Source of the DNA: Oreocharis arfaki | Taxonomy: Eukaryota; Chordata; Aves; Passeriformes; Paramythiidae | Assembly: GCA_013398015.1 (NCBI GenBank) | Contig: VZRR01011537.1 | Location: forward strand, 528,722 to 592,721 | Reading direction: 5' to 3' | DNA length: 64,000 nucleotides | Part shown: positions 1 through 10,999 of the stretch, piece after piece | Position numbering within the stretch: the first letter of the stretch is position 1 | How the letters are laid out: each line of letters begins with the position of its first letter | Position numbers and translations under genes: made by a program | The notes under the pieces: generated by a model | What the model was told of the DNA's origin: nothing | Databases searched by the model: none | Seen by the model: only the letters and a program-made list of their open reading frames with translations

Positions 1-62
1 TGCCAACACTGTGACAGATGTAGTTCCATCGCCAACTTCATCATCCTGAACCTTTGACATAT
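1..62 (-). CDS. CCT2: CCT2 coding exon 5 (partial, runs off the left edge)
   Basis: The minus strand has an AG acceptor at 64-63, and the exon opens with AT, completing the Asp-86 codon split with exon 4. It reads MSKVQDDEVGDGTTSVTVLA, residues 87-106. GDGTT is the group II chaperonin motif that contacts ATP phosphates and carries the catalytic aspartate. The exon continues outside the window. Confidence 0.95.
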   Translation of the reverse strand, partial: MCQRFRMMKLAMELHLSQCW

Positions 63-1702
63 CTGAAGAAGCAAGACACAGCATTAATGCTATTTTCCCC
101 ATGCATTAGGAGGAGAGAAACAGATCTTACTCTTTGCGTAAAGAGGGAACTCCAAAAAAAAAAACCCAGAAAAACACAAGATGCAAGTGAAATTCAGCAT
201 CCTCAAACTCCTCCTGCTCTTTATCTGTACCCTCGACACCAGTTTCAGCCTGGTGATGGTCAAGATGCTCTCCTCTGTTCCAAGTCCTACCAAAAGGAAG
301 TACAGCTGGATAGAAGCTCTAAGGTACAGATACAGGATCACAGACTATAATAACCAGGTCTGCTGCATGAACTGCTGATAAACTGGGAGCCAGCAAACAC
401 AAAATCATTAGGAAACCTGACACCCAATTGTTCAGGCTCCTGCTTGTCACCAGAAGTGGACCACTGGCACAGTAAGACAGTTGATCACAAAGGTAAACTG
501 TTCAGAAGTACAGTGCCCACTGAGTGACAGAAATTTAAATCTGGGAGAACCAGAGAGAACCTCTGTTGCCCCGCAGATTTCTGTTCTGCATTTTCCCACT
601 GAAAAAAACAGGGGCAACAGAGCTGTCTTTTGACCCTTCTGATTCCTGGGACAAACCATGGTTGAGGGAAAAGAAGACATCAGAACAGTGTTGAAAAGCA
701 GCACACACCTCAATTTTACTTTTGCAGAATTCCACAACTCTTGCAGTACCCTGCCCTCCTTACTTCAGGATTTCTGCTACCCCTCCCTTCAATTTTTCAC
801 AGTATTTCAAGAACACTTATCTAAGAACAAATAAAAACTCGGTAACAGAGTTACAAATTAAGAAATATCAAGCCTTTAAGAACTCACCAACCAAGACCTT
901 GGCAGCTGGATTGTCAACTCCAATAGCTTTCAGGATGGTTGCACCATCATTGGTAACTGTCACAGAGCTGTCTCTCCCGGTGCTTAAAAGAATCTTGTCC
1001 TACAAGATGTGAGATATAGAACACTGCCTGAAAACACTGTAACTATTAAAGCTAAATTAACAGGTGTGACTACTGAGAGCCTGCAGCTGTCTTACCATGC
1101 CTTTAGGCCCCAGGGTGCTCTTGACTAGGTCACCAATGGCGATGGCACCAACAAAGGATGACTGAAACGAAGATAAATATACCTCAGGGAACAATTTATT
1201 TCTACCGTAATACAAGAATTATACACTACTACGTAGCTTTCAAAAGGACATTTTAACCAACCCTTCCACCTCTTTCAACACAGGCTGTGCCCAAGTTCCT
1301 TAAATGCTAAATTTTGACAACCAGATCAAATACATTAAATTCTCGCAGAAACTATAAGTCTGTCCCAAAGCCAGAAGAAATGCCACCCAATAAAACACCA
1401 ATCTTCTGAGGTCCAGTAGAGTTACTTTGGTTTTGACAATGAAGAGTTTCTCTAATTTTCAGTATAACCAACACTCCTCCTCTCTTCTGTTCACAGACAC
1501 GCATCAAGGAAAGTCAGTTAGAGACAGAAGTTCCTTATCATGATATAGTGAAAATACTTTTAGTAGTAGAAAGGACAAAAGTTTAATCACCTAAAGTATT
1601 ACCAGTTTCTTTGAGAATTAAACTTACCAACCGAGCTGTTTCTGCCTTCTCTTCATCTGCACCTGCCTTGAAAATATTCACAGGAGCAAGGGAAATGGAT
1701 GC
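1..1702 (-). CDS. CCT2: CCT2, T-complex protein 1 subunit beta (partial; residues 2-106 in four exons)
   Basis: CCT2 is one of eight paralogous subunits of the cytosolic group II chaperonin TRiC/CCT, which folds actin, tubulin and many WD-repeat proteins in an ATP-driven double ring. Exons at 1702-1628, 1161-1096, 999-888 and 62-1 join in frame on the minus strand and give residues 2-106 of the family, closely matching the vertebrate beta subunit as I know it. Visible chaperonin signatures are STLGPKGMDKIL (exon 3/4 junction), TNDGATIL (exon 4) and the nucleotide-binding GDGTTS motif (exon 5). All introns seen have GT-AG borders. The rest of the gene lies beyond position 1, so this is truncation by the window. 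The exon with the initiator ATG is not located. Identification is firm; only the 5' end is open. Confidence 0.96.
63..887 (-). other. CCT2: CCT2 intron 4
   Basis: This is an intron of 825 bp between coding exons 4 and 5. The minus-strand borders are GTGAGT and TTCTTCAG. Open frames here on either strand do not resemble a known protein. I see no repeat or RNA gene. Confidence 0.85.
888..999 (-). CDS. CCT2: CCT2 coding exon 4
   Basis: This 112-bp exon has acceptor AG at 1001-1000 and donor GTGAGT at 887-882. It encodes residues 49-85 plus the first base of codon 86, beginning DKILLSTGRDSS and containing TNDGATILKAIGVDNPAAK. This is equatorial-domain sequence; TNDGATIL forms part of the nucleotide pocket. 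Frame and length join exactly with the exons on either side. Confidence 0.95.
1096..1161 (-). CDS. CCT2: CCT2 coding exon 3
   Basis: This 66-bp exon encodes residues 27-48 (starts SSFVGAIAIGD, ends LGPKGM). The acceptor is CAG at 1164-1162 and the donor is GTAAG at 1095-1091. The LGPKGMDK motif, completed by the next exon, is a hallmark of all CCT subunits and contacts the nucleotide. Phase is 0 at both ends. Confidence 0.95.
1162..1627 (-). other. CCT2: CCT2 intron 2
   Basis: This is a 466-bp AT-rich intron between coding exons 2 and 3, with GTAAGT and TTTCAG borders. Nothing further is recognisable inside it. Confidence 0.85.
1628..1702 (-). CDS. CCT2: CCT2 coding exon 2
   Basis: This 75-bp exon encodes residues 2-26 (ASISLAPVNIFKAGADEEK, then AETARL). 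Acceptor TTTTAG precedes 1702 and the donor is GTAAGTT at 1627-1621. The exon opens with the Ala-2 codon, so the initiator Met must come from an upstream exon ending in ATG, which fits a first exon that is mostly 5' UTR. Confidence 0.94.
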
Positions 1703-2290
1703 CTAAAACACAGATAACATAAGAATATTATTCCAGCTTCAATAAAACTATGTGTTTTAAAAATCCCTGACACTAACAATCCAAACAATGTTTTTATAAA
1801 TAAAATTACTTCTGTACCCCATTTTGTTGTGATAAAAGGTATACTTAAGAAATAGTCAAGGTTCTTAAAAGTCTGTCTTGCAATCTCATACTCATGAGAA
1901 GGGATCACGAGACCGAGGGCAGCTGCTCGCAGAGATGGCAGCGCACACGCCCCCACGGCTCCTAGCAGCACATCACTCCATGGCTGTGCCCGCACTGCTG
2001 CTCTGCCCAACTAACCGGCCTTCCATAAAACCCCAGGACAGGCACAACAAGCAAGAACTAAAAAAAGTCTAATTACTGACCATACTGAGGCTTTAGCATT
2101 TTAATACCTGAGCTCAACTCGGGTTTCGTGGGGTTTTTTTGTTGTTTTTTGGTTTGGTTTTTTTTTTTTTTTTTGCATCTCAATGCAAATTAATTACAGC
2201 AATCACCAATATACGCCTTTAAGGACTGACATTTACAGAGCACCCAAGGCCTTAAATGAACAAGGACCAAATACCCAAACACACGTATCA
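1703..2290 (-). other. CCT2: CCT2 intron 1 (left border fixed, right border unknown)
   Basis: This is non-coding sequence between coding exon 2 and the CpG island. It contains a T-rich low-complexity run at about 2130-2174 (A-rich on the CCT2 sense strand). Another ATG followed by a possible GTCAGT donor occurs at 2083-2075, but its position outside the island makes it a weak first-exon candidate. Confidence 0.6.
2130..2174. repeat. T-rich low-complexity run
   Basis: Stretches of T interrupted by single or paired G, ending in a run of about 20 T. It lies between CCT2 exon 2 and the CpG island. It may be simple slippage or the A-rich tail of an old element; no element body is recognisable. 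Confidence 0.8.
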
Positions 2291-2686
2291 CGGCTCTCAG
2301 GAGCCAAGGCGGGGCCGGGAGGGGTCGCCCCGCGCGGGCCCGGCCCCGCCCCGGCTCCAGAACCTTCGGGGCTCCCCCGCCACCCGCGCTCGCGGTCGCG
2401 AGCGCCGCCCCCCCAGCCCCCGGCACAGCGCGGGGAAACGAAGGGCGCGGCCTCCAGGCCTCGCGCGCGCGCCCGCGNCGGGACCCGCCGTCCGCCGCCT
2501 CCTTCAGCAGAGAACCAGCGCCGCGCCGCGCCGCAGCCCTCAGGAGCTCCACCGGAACTGGCGTCAGGGCGGCCGCCACTTCCGGCGGCGCGCGGCGTTC
2601 TGGGAGCCGCAGTCCGGCCCCCGCGCCTGGCGCCCTCAGCGGCTGCGCGGCCCCGGCCTGGGTTCTGTGACTTGGAGACGTGGTAG
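2290..2686 (-). promoter_or_regulatory. CCT2: CpG island / presumed CCT2 promoter and first exon
   Basis: The base composition shifts abruptly to very GC-rich, CpG-dense sequence in an AT-rich setting, about 0.6-1 kb upstream of CCT2 coding exon 2. This is typical of a housekeeping vertebrate promoter with its untranslated first exon. GC boxes (GGGGCGGG or its complement CCCCGCCCC) are seen near 2310-2360. There is no obvious TATA box. A single N at 2478 marks an assembly uncertainty. Long open frames through the island reflect lack of stop codons in GC-rich DNA rather than proteins. The exact start site is not determinable here. Confidence 0.8.
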
Positions 2687-2905
2687 GAAGAAATTCCTTG
2701 CGGGGGGTGTAGAGGCGCTGGGAGAGGTTGCCCCGAGAAAGCGTGGGTGCCCGATTCCTGGCAGTGTCCAAGGCCAGGCTGGATGGGGCTCTGAGCAACC
2801 TGGTGTAGTGGAAGGTGTCCCTGCCCACGGCAGGGGGCTTGGACCTAGATGATTTTTAAGGTCCCTTCCGACTCAAACTATTCTATGCTTCTGCGGTTCT
2901 GTGAT
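2687..2905 (+). mobile_element. CR1 LINE 3' fragment (avian type)
   Basis: The plus strand reads as the 3' end of a bird CR1 retroposon: a block near 2770-2800 like 'caaggccaggctggatggggct', then 'gaaggtgtccctgccca' and 'aaggtcccttccgactcaaa', ending in degenerate ATTCTATG-type repeats. It is 5'-truncated, as most CR1 copies are, and points away from CCT2. Its truncated end abuts the CpG island. This element, more than any gene, points to a bird genome. Confidence 0.9.
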
Positions 2906-4279
2906 ATTCCTGGAGGTCAGTTCTCAGACAGGTCACAAGCATTTTTAGTTACTGCTTCTAGCCTCCAGTGCGCTTGACAGACCATCCCAGATGGCTGCTC
3001 TTAGACCACGTCTCCAGTAAAAAGCAGTGAACAGGAGATCCCCGGCACAAACGACTCAATACGCTCTGCAGTTCAATACAGAAAAATTGGTAACTATCCC
3101 CCTGGCAGCTTTGCCAGTGAACAGCACCTAAACCTTGCTTTGTCACTGCTCTTCCTCTACACAAAAAGCCTGTTACCTGGTCATATAAAAAAAAAGAAAA
3201 CCACAACCAACCTGTATTATTTTGTATGACTCATCCTCAAGAATTAATTCCAGCTGGTATCACTCTTCTTGCTGCCAGATACTAAATTCTTGGGATATAT
3301 GCAAAGTTTGTTCTAGATTCAAACTGGCCAAAGACAAATCCATCCCAATGGAGACAGCAAAAAAGAACATCACTAAAACTCTGCCAACTCTCACCTGTAT
3401 TGCCAATTTTAAGTGTCAAAACCTGGTTAGTATTAGTTCTTGAGTACATTAGGCTTTTTTTTCTATTTTCTTCACGGAGTTAGATACACTTCCTTCCACA
3501 ACCCTGCTCTGAAAACTAGACTGCTAGTTTAAATTTAATTTAATTTAAATCCAAATGATTTTCCTCATAGTTGTGCAGAAAACTATTTAAGTTCTGGCTA
3601 GGGCAAATAATCCAACTTAAACCATGTAAACAGCTTCTCTTTCAGAATCACAGCATTCATAAAGATTTGCACTTAAGTAATAATTCATTTTAATTCGCAT
3701 CTGCTGCTACTGTGGTGAGTTGGGAGAAAAAAAGATTTTAAAGTGCCCTAGACTTATCCAAGTTATGGCCTTTGAAAAATCCAATGCTCACAGAAAAACT
3801 AGAGCAAATTAGTCAATTTGGTTTAAGGGGCTTTTGGCCATTGCTAGGCTATGATTTTTAACGTGTAAAAGGAGCAACACCAGAATAGGAAGAACTCCTG
3901 CCTCTCTCAGCTGTGCAGGGCCCTCACCTCTTATTGCCAAGGGCAATTTCTCAAGTTGCACTGTATGTGAAGGCAAAAAGTGCCTAATTTAAAAAATTCA
4001 TTAAAAAAAATCTCAAATCTACGTGCATGACAAAGATGTGACAGAAAAACAGCAGAAATGAAACAATCTTGGAGACGAATTTACAGACTTCAGAGCACCA
4101 TGATCAGTTTTGGGGGTTTTTTTACTACAGAGTAATGAGTGGAATATGGAGGCAGGGAGGAGGTCAGAGAAAGGTACCTGAAGCAATGATTTAAAGGAAA
4201 GCAAAAAACATTTATACAAACAAAACACAATACAGTGACACTAACACTGCAAACTACTGAAGTAACCCACAGACAATTT
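2906..4279. other. Intergenic spacer between FRS2 3' end and CCT2 promoter
   Basis: AT-rich sequence of about 1.4 kb. It contains a short AATTT-type tandem run at about 3529-3550. No coding sequence, RNA gene or recognised repeat is visible. Small open frames at 2958-3206 and 3222-3443 have no recognisable content. Distal CCT2 promoter elements could lie here but none is evident by eye. Confidence 0.6.
3529..3550. repeat. (AATTT)n simple repeat
   Basis: About four units of an AATTT/TTTAA pentanucleotide, slightly imperfect, in the FRS2-CCT2 spacer. Confidence 0.8.
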
Positions 4280-4297
4280 TTAATGTAAAATCAATAG

Positions 4298-4303
4298 TTT
4301 ATT
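4298..4303 (-). terminator. FRS2: Polyadenylation signal AATAAA, likely FRS2 3' end
   Basis: The minus strand has AATAAA at 4303-4298, with a second AATAAA at 4321-4316 just upstream. Downstream on the minus strand (about 4260-4200) the sequence is rich in GT and TGTG, as expected of a cleavage-stimulating downstream element. Cleavage is therefore expected near 4275-4285. Another AATAAA at 7571-7566 could give a shorter transcript. Confidence 0.6.
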
Positions 4304-5130
4304 GCCATGCTACAATTTATTTTTTTTTCCAAATGAAGTTGGCACTGGTAAGGGGAAAAATGTTGTCATAATACATAACACATTTTTTTAAAAATGCACA
4401 TTTGGTAAGCTTTCTCAATAATGACAGCTTAAAAGAAGTGAAATTATTTTTTTTAAGATTAATGTGGAATGGCATAAAAATACACTCTTTCTGCATAGTA
4501 TAAGAAATACGGAATGTTTGTAAAAACAAATTCACTGAACAGGGAAAATTACTTGAAATTTTATAAACAATTTGGCAATGGTACTCCCTCCCACTGTTTA
4601 GACTTCTTTATATAAAAGAAATAAAAATCTAGAAAGCTACCTTTATACAAAGTTGCTATATTTAGGCCTTTAAGTAGGAAAAACATTTTATAATGCAAAT
4701 TAGGACATACAATAATCTTACAATATGATACAATGTAATGACAAGAAAGGAACATACAACATAAGATTTTGGCCTTTGTAGAAATGTCTATTTCTGCATT
4801 TAATAAATGCATTTGTGGCACACTGGTGACTATTGTATCACTACTACCAGTCAGCTTTGACACTAGCGTGGTGCACAGCTGGCCTGTGGTTTGGCTGGGA
4901 CACAGACAGCTTTCCAGGAGACCAAAGGTGATGCTGCAATGAAGCGAGACGTGAAAAAGGCAACGTGCCTGCTGGTCGAGCCATCTGGACTGTGGGACAC
5001 CATACAACACTCTTTCCTCTCATACCAGAGTATTTCTTACACATTCAGTTATTAAGTACCAAAGTCTTACAAGTGAGAACATCTGTGTTCGCGATTTGGC
5101 AAAATTTCAAAATACAGAGTTAGTACCAAA

Positions 5131-5148
5131 TATATAATATATTATATA
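5131..5148. repeat. AT-only perfect palindrome in FRS2 3' UTR
   Basis: Eighteen bases of alternating A/T blocks that equal their own reverse complement, followed by more TATATA. In RNA this could form a short hairpin, but AT-rich palindromes of this size also arise by chance in simple sequence. Confidence 0.7.
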
Positions 5149-8100
5149 TAAAATGTGGGTGTATGATATTCACGCATATTCCAATGCAAAAAAACTGCAT
5201 TATTATGGAGTTAAATTCACTGACATCCATTCCTAAATAACATGACCATTAAAAACAGGTGTAATCCTGATCTTTCACACATTTTAGAATCACTTCCTCT
5301 TTCATACACAATAGTTAAAACAATAGATATGCAAATATGACTAAGAAATCAAAATTCCCATAATTATCTGAACTCTGACCACAACAAATAGGATTTTTCA
5401 GTACATGTAATTAAATATATTTATATTTTTACAACTTTTTAGACCATTCCTGAAGAACTTGACCAACCAGGTCCTCAGGTGTAACAGAGCTGTTGCATCA
5501 GCAGAACTTGATCTTGCAGGACCCCATCCAGTGGCCCTTGAAGTCAACAGGAATCATCTGTTCAGCTTCAAAAGACACTGCATGCGGACCAGACAAGCTC
5601 TGGGTCACCCTGCTAACAAGGAAGATTTCCTGATGACATCAAAGCTCCTTGTCAGACTTCCTTTCCTACAGCCAAAGGGAAGGACCAGAGCAAAGGATAC
5701 CTGGACTCTGGGCTCTCGGGGTCGCTCGGCAGGTGGTGTTGGGAACAGCCGTACACAGCACAGCCCCAGCACCGGGGATTGGCAGGGTGAGCTTCATGGC
5801 ACCTTTTATACTAAGGCTTCTCATGGAAAGCAGAGGAGCTGCTTCCCCCCACACTCCTCACTTGGCAATTCGGTCACTACACGTCTCAGATGGGAGCTCT
5901 GGCTGGGACCTCAAGGCATTTAGTACTTTGCAGACACAGAGGAAGACGGTCCCTGTTCTGAAGGGCTTGGGCCTTTTTTTTAATCATAGTTTTTACATTA
6001 TTTCCTTTGTACATACACATATTTGCTACATAAAATAGAATTACACCAAAGTAATGGATATAGCGGAAAACATTGTCACAATATATGTATATTACCACAC
6101 TAAATAATTACTAAAACTGTGAGAAAAATTTCAAAAATGCCCTTCATAATATATAAAAATACAGAAATGTCCAACACTTGTTTCATCAACCTTATTTCTC
6201 ATATTCTATTTCTATCTGTACACCAACATACTTCCAAACAAAATACTGCGTTAATCTGGAGTAAACACCGTGTTAGGAAAATATCCTCATAAGACATCTG
6301 ACAGACTTAGTCACATACCGCACAGCACAAGAAATAATGTATACATGGTCAGAGTTGCAGATGCTAAGTTGCTCTTTTTTTTCTTTCTGATTCACTTATC
6401 TTGTCCAAAAGAGGAAGTAATTCCTAAAGATCGTGAAAGAACCTCCATATGACTTCCTTTTTCATATGCTCTGTAAGACGGACATCAGCAAACCTGACTC
6501 CATCTTAACGCAGTTTTTTGTGGTGGAACTTTTTCTGGATTTCTTTTTTCTTGGAGTGTATATGAATTAAAAATAAAGATATAATAAATGAACTTAGGTT
6601 TATATTAAGTAAATACTGTCAAATGTAAATGCCTGAATTGCTACCTCAAGGAAGAGATGGGAAAGATCGTATCATTAAATTCCAAAAATACCTATCTATC
6701 ACAATGAAGGACCAAACTCCTTTAGGGGAAATAGGAGAATTTCAGCTTTAAGTCCACTACAAGTTCCTACTCCATTAGTTTCATCTTATTTGCAGCCATT
6801 AAATAAATTAGTACAGTGCAGAAATTGAATTTCACCATTGATCTCACCTTACATGAAGCGAGGAATACTGCTTAGAAATAGACGTCCAAATCAGATACAT
6901 CATTATTTGCTCAAAATAGTAACTGACATTAATCAGAATTTCCATTTTTACTTCACTGACAACAAATAAGAACAGTCTGCTCTCTCCTGAATCTCTCTCA
7001 CTGAGAAGTGGTTAAATATAAAACAAAAACAAGAACAGCCAATTTTTGAGCCAATACACAGTGTCAGGAAACCAGCAAAATCAACTGCTGGTCTGTCACC
7101 TACAAAAACGCAGCCCTGTTTTGACATTGGTTTGGACTTCGTACAGTTTACACGTTTCTGTGATCCTTTTTACGCCCAAGACCTAGTCAGAAGTGCAAAC
7201 ACACAAAAATATCCAAACATCGGACGGGATGGGGGGAGGGGAGAGGACATTTTATCAATTAATTGTATGAAATTTCTACTTCAATGCTTATATGTTCTAC
7301 AAAAGCTCTGAAGACTTTAATAGGAATAGTGCTTCAATGCACACCATCAGATTCAACCCGTCCCAATCAAAACATACTTATTGGGGGAAGCAAAAGATGT
7401 TCTGAGTATCAAGGTTTTCAGAATTTCAATATTGTTTTAGGAAGTCAGCAAAAACCACCACAAAAATTAAAATAATTGGTCCTCCTGATATAATTTTGAG
7501 GAAAAGATTATTTTCCTGATATACCAATGGAATAAATTCTCACTCCCTGTATTTCTAGCACAATCTTTATTACATACTTTTGGTCACTTTTTTGTGTTCT
7601 CTGACAACTCAGTTTCCTTGTTTAAAAAATACAGTAATGTATGTCTTTCCCAAATCATTGCACTAAAGGAATACCTACAGTTAAAGGTTTCCCCTTGTCA
7701 AATGTGTTTGAAGGGCAGCAACTGGCTGCACGTTATGGATGAAAAGCAGAATTGATGGAGATGCTACCATTTTTACAGGACCTAGTTTATGTAAACTTAC
7801 CATGCCACATTTACTAAAGAAAACGGTTACGTATTTCTAGTTTTTCAGTCTATACACCTCTGGGCCCAAAATAAATATGATCTAAATACCATGGAGAGAT
7901 TTCAGCTGAAAACTGAATCCTAGATTACAGACACTACATCTAACATCACAGCCTTTAAAAGAGACTGAATTGAAAAAATATTTACCATGTCTCAAAGGGT
8001 AAAGTGCATTGCAACTGCATCTACTTCAAGGGGCAGAAAATAAGGAATGCTAAAGATGAGTCATGTGGGTGACAGGGACTACCCAGTATGTTTGCAGCGT

Positions 8101-8734
8101 ACACAAAACGAGAAAGCATTATCCCACCTGTAAAACCTAACAGGTTAAAAAAGTAGTCCTGGAAAATATGTCATCAGACTCGTTAATATAATTAAGGCTA
8201 GAGACAGTTGAAATTTCAGTATGTTCTCAATTCTGGGGACCAGAGCTAAGAAAACATTATGAAACTTGCAACAATGTAAAAAAATTGCTCAGACCACTCT
8301 TTTTATCTGAGACTATTCAGAATGAATGCATATGACAGTGCACTGGAACTAAGGAGGGATATGGCTTGTTGTTGAAATTTCAGCAGGTCACTTACGATCT
8401 ACCCAAAGCCTCTGCTTCCCTATCTAGCAGTTAAGAATATTATTACTTCCTTGCCTCACACATGTGTTTTACGGGTCCAGTAAATTAGTCCCAACTATAC
8501 AGATGAGGACCATGTATTTCTAAGCAGCTAGCTAGATCAAACACGTTTGCCTCAAAACACATGCTGAAGCATTAGTTCAGCTCACAAATTTAAGTGAGCT
8601 ACATGCTGAGAATGAGAATCACACCAATATTATTAACCCAGTATTTTGCAACATATGGGAATTTCTCTTCAGTACAGACCAGGAGGTCCATAGCAAAAGG
8701 TGAGGCAATGGCAGAGATCTGAGGGAGCAGTTAC

Positions 8735-9065
8735 AGGATCAGTAGCCTTGGAAAAGACCTCTGAGATCACTGACTTCAACCTATGACTGACCACCTTGTC
8801 AACCACACCATGGCATGAACTGCCATATCCACTTTCCCTAAAACACCTCCCTGGGCAGCCCATTCCAATGCAATTTCTTGGCAACACCTACCTGGCACAG
8901 CTTAAGCCTATGTCCTCTTTTCCTGTCACTGGTTGACTGGGAGAAGAAACCAATGTCCCACCTGGCTAGAACCTCCTGTCAGGTAGAGATTTCAGACCTT
9001 GAAACTGCCTAGATCTAGGTGGTCTTTACCTTCTTGAGTATCAAGGTCTCCCCACAAGTCAGCAG
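8735..9065 (-). mobile_element. CR1 LINE 3' fragment, diverged, minus orientation
   Basis: The plus strand shows the reverse complement of a CR1 3' end: 'ttggaaaagacctctgagatcac' at about 8747, then 'tgggcagcccattccaatgc' near 8852, 'cctggcacagctt' near 8891 and 'aaggtctcccca' near 9043. The copy is 5'-truncated and has many substitutions plus a small insertion near 9000. It lies in the FRS2 3' UTR in the same orientation as the gene, so it would be part of the mature transcript. Confidence 0.85.
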
Positions 9066-10999
9066 GTCTATCACAAGAGTATGCAGAGGCTGACCATGAA
9101 ATCATTAATAAGGGTTTTTTTAAAAATCTCTTTTAAGTTCCTTCCAAGGGTCTCAATGACTCCCATCTTTTACTTCTACAAATGATGTTCTTTGTGCAGC
9201 TGGTATTTCAGTACCATACAGGCCATAAAGAATAATGAAAGCCAGAGTGAAAAGGCTGCCTGATACCACCTAATGGTACGGCAAGACATATATTTCAGGT
9301 GCTACTACTGCTGCCACTACTAAATGAGAGAAGACCAAAGAAAAAGGTTGGAGGAACAGAAATACACACCAATTCAAAAGACAGAAAATAATTGTAGTTT
9401 GGCTTTTATAAAACTGCGATTCAAATATTGCATGGAGACCCTTAATACTTTTCCAGATCTCCAAATGGCTTTTCTTGCATGTTTTTCCTCACAGTTCAAG
9501 GGTTATTTTACATCATACCAGTTCACACAAGTGTCAGTTCCTTTGCAATCACAGGCTCAAGAGCAATCTCTTCTGCTGCTAGTACCAAGGTGCACCTGCA
9601 ATACTGCCAGAATTCTAAGATTATTTAGAGTATTAATAAACAGAACAGAACAAAAACTTCTAAGGGTGCCTCTGGCATATTCAATAAACAACATTCTACC
9701 TGGATGTACCTGTTACACTGAGCAGCCATCATTGTAACCAAATGCACCAACTGCAAAAGGAAAACAAGTATGCTCATAGATAATACTACCTTCTGATAAT
9801 TTACTACGTATCTTTCTAAATTAAAGTACACTATCACCTATGGATGTACATTGCTAGAATGTACAACTTTCTATAAAGAACTATCAAGTCCAGTACCCTG
9901 CCTCCCGTGTAACCTGTGTTTGATGCTTTAGAGGAAGACAATAACTGCATAATAAACCTTTCCAGTTGTGCAATAATGCATGCTGCTGGAGAGCTGGGAT
10001 ATTTCTGTTAGGCATAAAAAAGTAGAACACTGGACAAAGACAACCATTTGACCTTCAAGAGTCTTTCTTTGTCAAATGCAGAGAGTAAGACAAATACATA
10101 GATGACCCTGAACAATTAAAGCTATGTACAAAATTTTGACTTTTAAAACAAGACATTATGAAACAAATAAAAAGGAAACACACAAATGCAAAGAAAGGAA
10201 GGCACATTGAACTAAGAAATGACAAGAGAGCCTTAATTCATACAGCCCACCTGTGAATTCCTTCAGAAAAAACCCCAAAACTCTGATGAGATTAACATTT
10301 TGTCAGATTTCAGAGGGAATTTGATATGTCACTTGGAATTCTATTCCAGTGAAAGGAGCTTAAGGCTGGTTTTAGATGTGTTTATAGCTCTGATCAACAA
10401 CTGTCAATGTGACCTCTCAAATATCACACAAGTTCAGAAAACTGTCAGGAATTAGAGGCCTTCTTGCCCACAGACAAAAAAGGTGTGGTGTTTGTATTCC
10501 TTGAGATGAACCAATATATCTTGTGTACGTCAAACTGAGTGAATGAACGCATTACATACATTTCGTTCTGGAGGAACCACTTCAATGAGGAATGAATGTC
10601 AGATACGTATATTGAAAGATTAGGTTTACCTGCTAATAATGCACATATCAAGAGGCTTTAAAAAGTGTTATAAATGCCATTAATGAGTATAGGCACCAGA
10701 CCAGAATATTTATAAATTCAAAACTGGCATGTCACTCAGACTCTAATCAATTAAAGAGGCACTGTGAAAGGTGGTGATGCTGCTATGCAGTAATTAGTTC
10801 TACTGTAGAATGAAATAGTGTTACCTAAAATGAATACTTGCTCTACATTAATTCCCTTTAGTCAGACAAGTATACATGAAGTATGCAGAAAAAGTTCTAT
10901 TAGTCTATAAAAGGCGTTAGTGTTAAGAAATGCAAAGTACTCTCATCTTCAATTTTAGAAACTTCACAAAAGGTGCAAATGATTCAATGCTCCCCAGGC

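Larger units (their letters stand above)
4280..10999 (-). other. FRS2: FRS2 3' untranslated region
   Basis: This is about 6.7 kb of AT-rich sequence between the FRS2 stop codon and the AATAAA signals. Long 3' UTRs are known for FRS2. It holds no credible open frame: the longest (5459-5923, plus strand) lacks recognisable content and lies antisense. It contains a CR1 copy at about 8735-9065, an AT palindrome at 5131-5148 and many short AT-rich runs. That the whole interval belongs to one terminal exon is inference; no splice signals or CpG island interrupt it. Confidence 0.6.

Noticed and set aside
2075..2083. ATG followed by GTCAGT on the minus strand as the CCT2 first exon
   Set aside because: Outside the CpG island, weak donor, no supporting context; mentioned only as an alternative.
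2183..2852. Open frames of 167-212 codons across the CCT2 CpG island and CR1
   Set aside because: Low-complexity composition, overlap on both strands, crossing an N and a retroposon; no protein recognised.
5459..5923. 154-codon plus-strand frame in the FRS2 3' UTR
   Set aside because: No recognisable domain, antisense to FRS2, and overlapping frames on the other strands are equally long; expected by chance.
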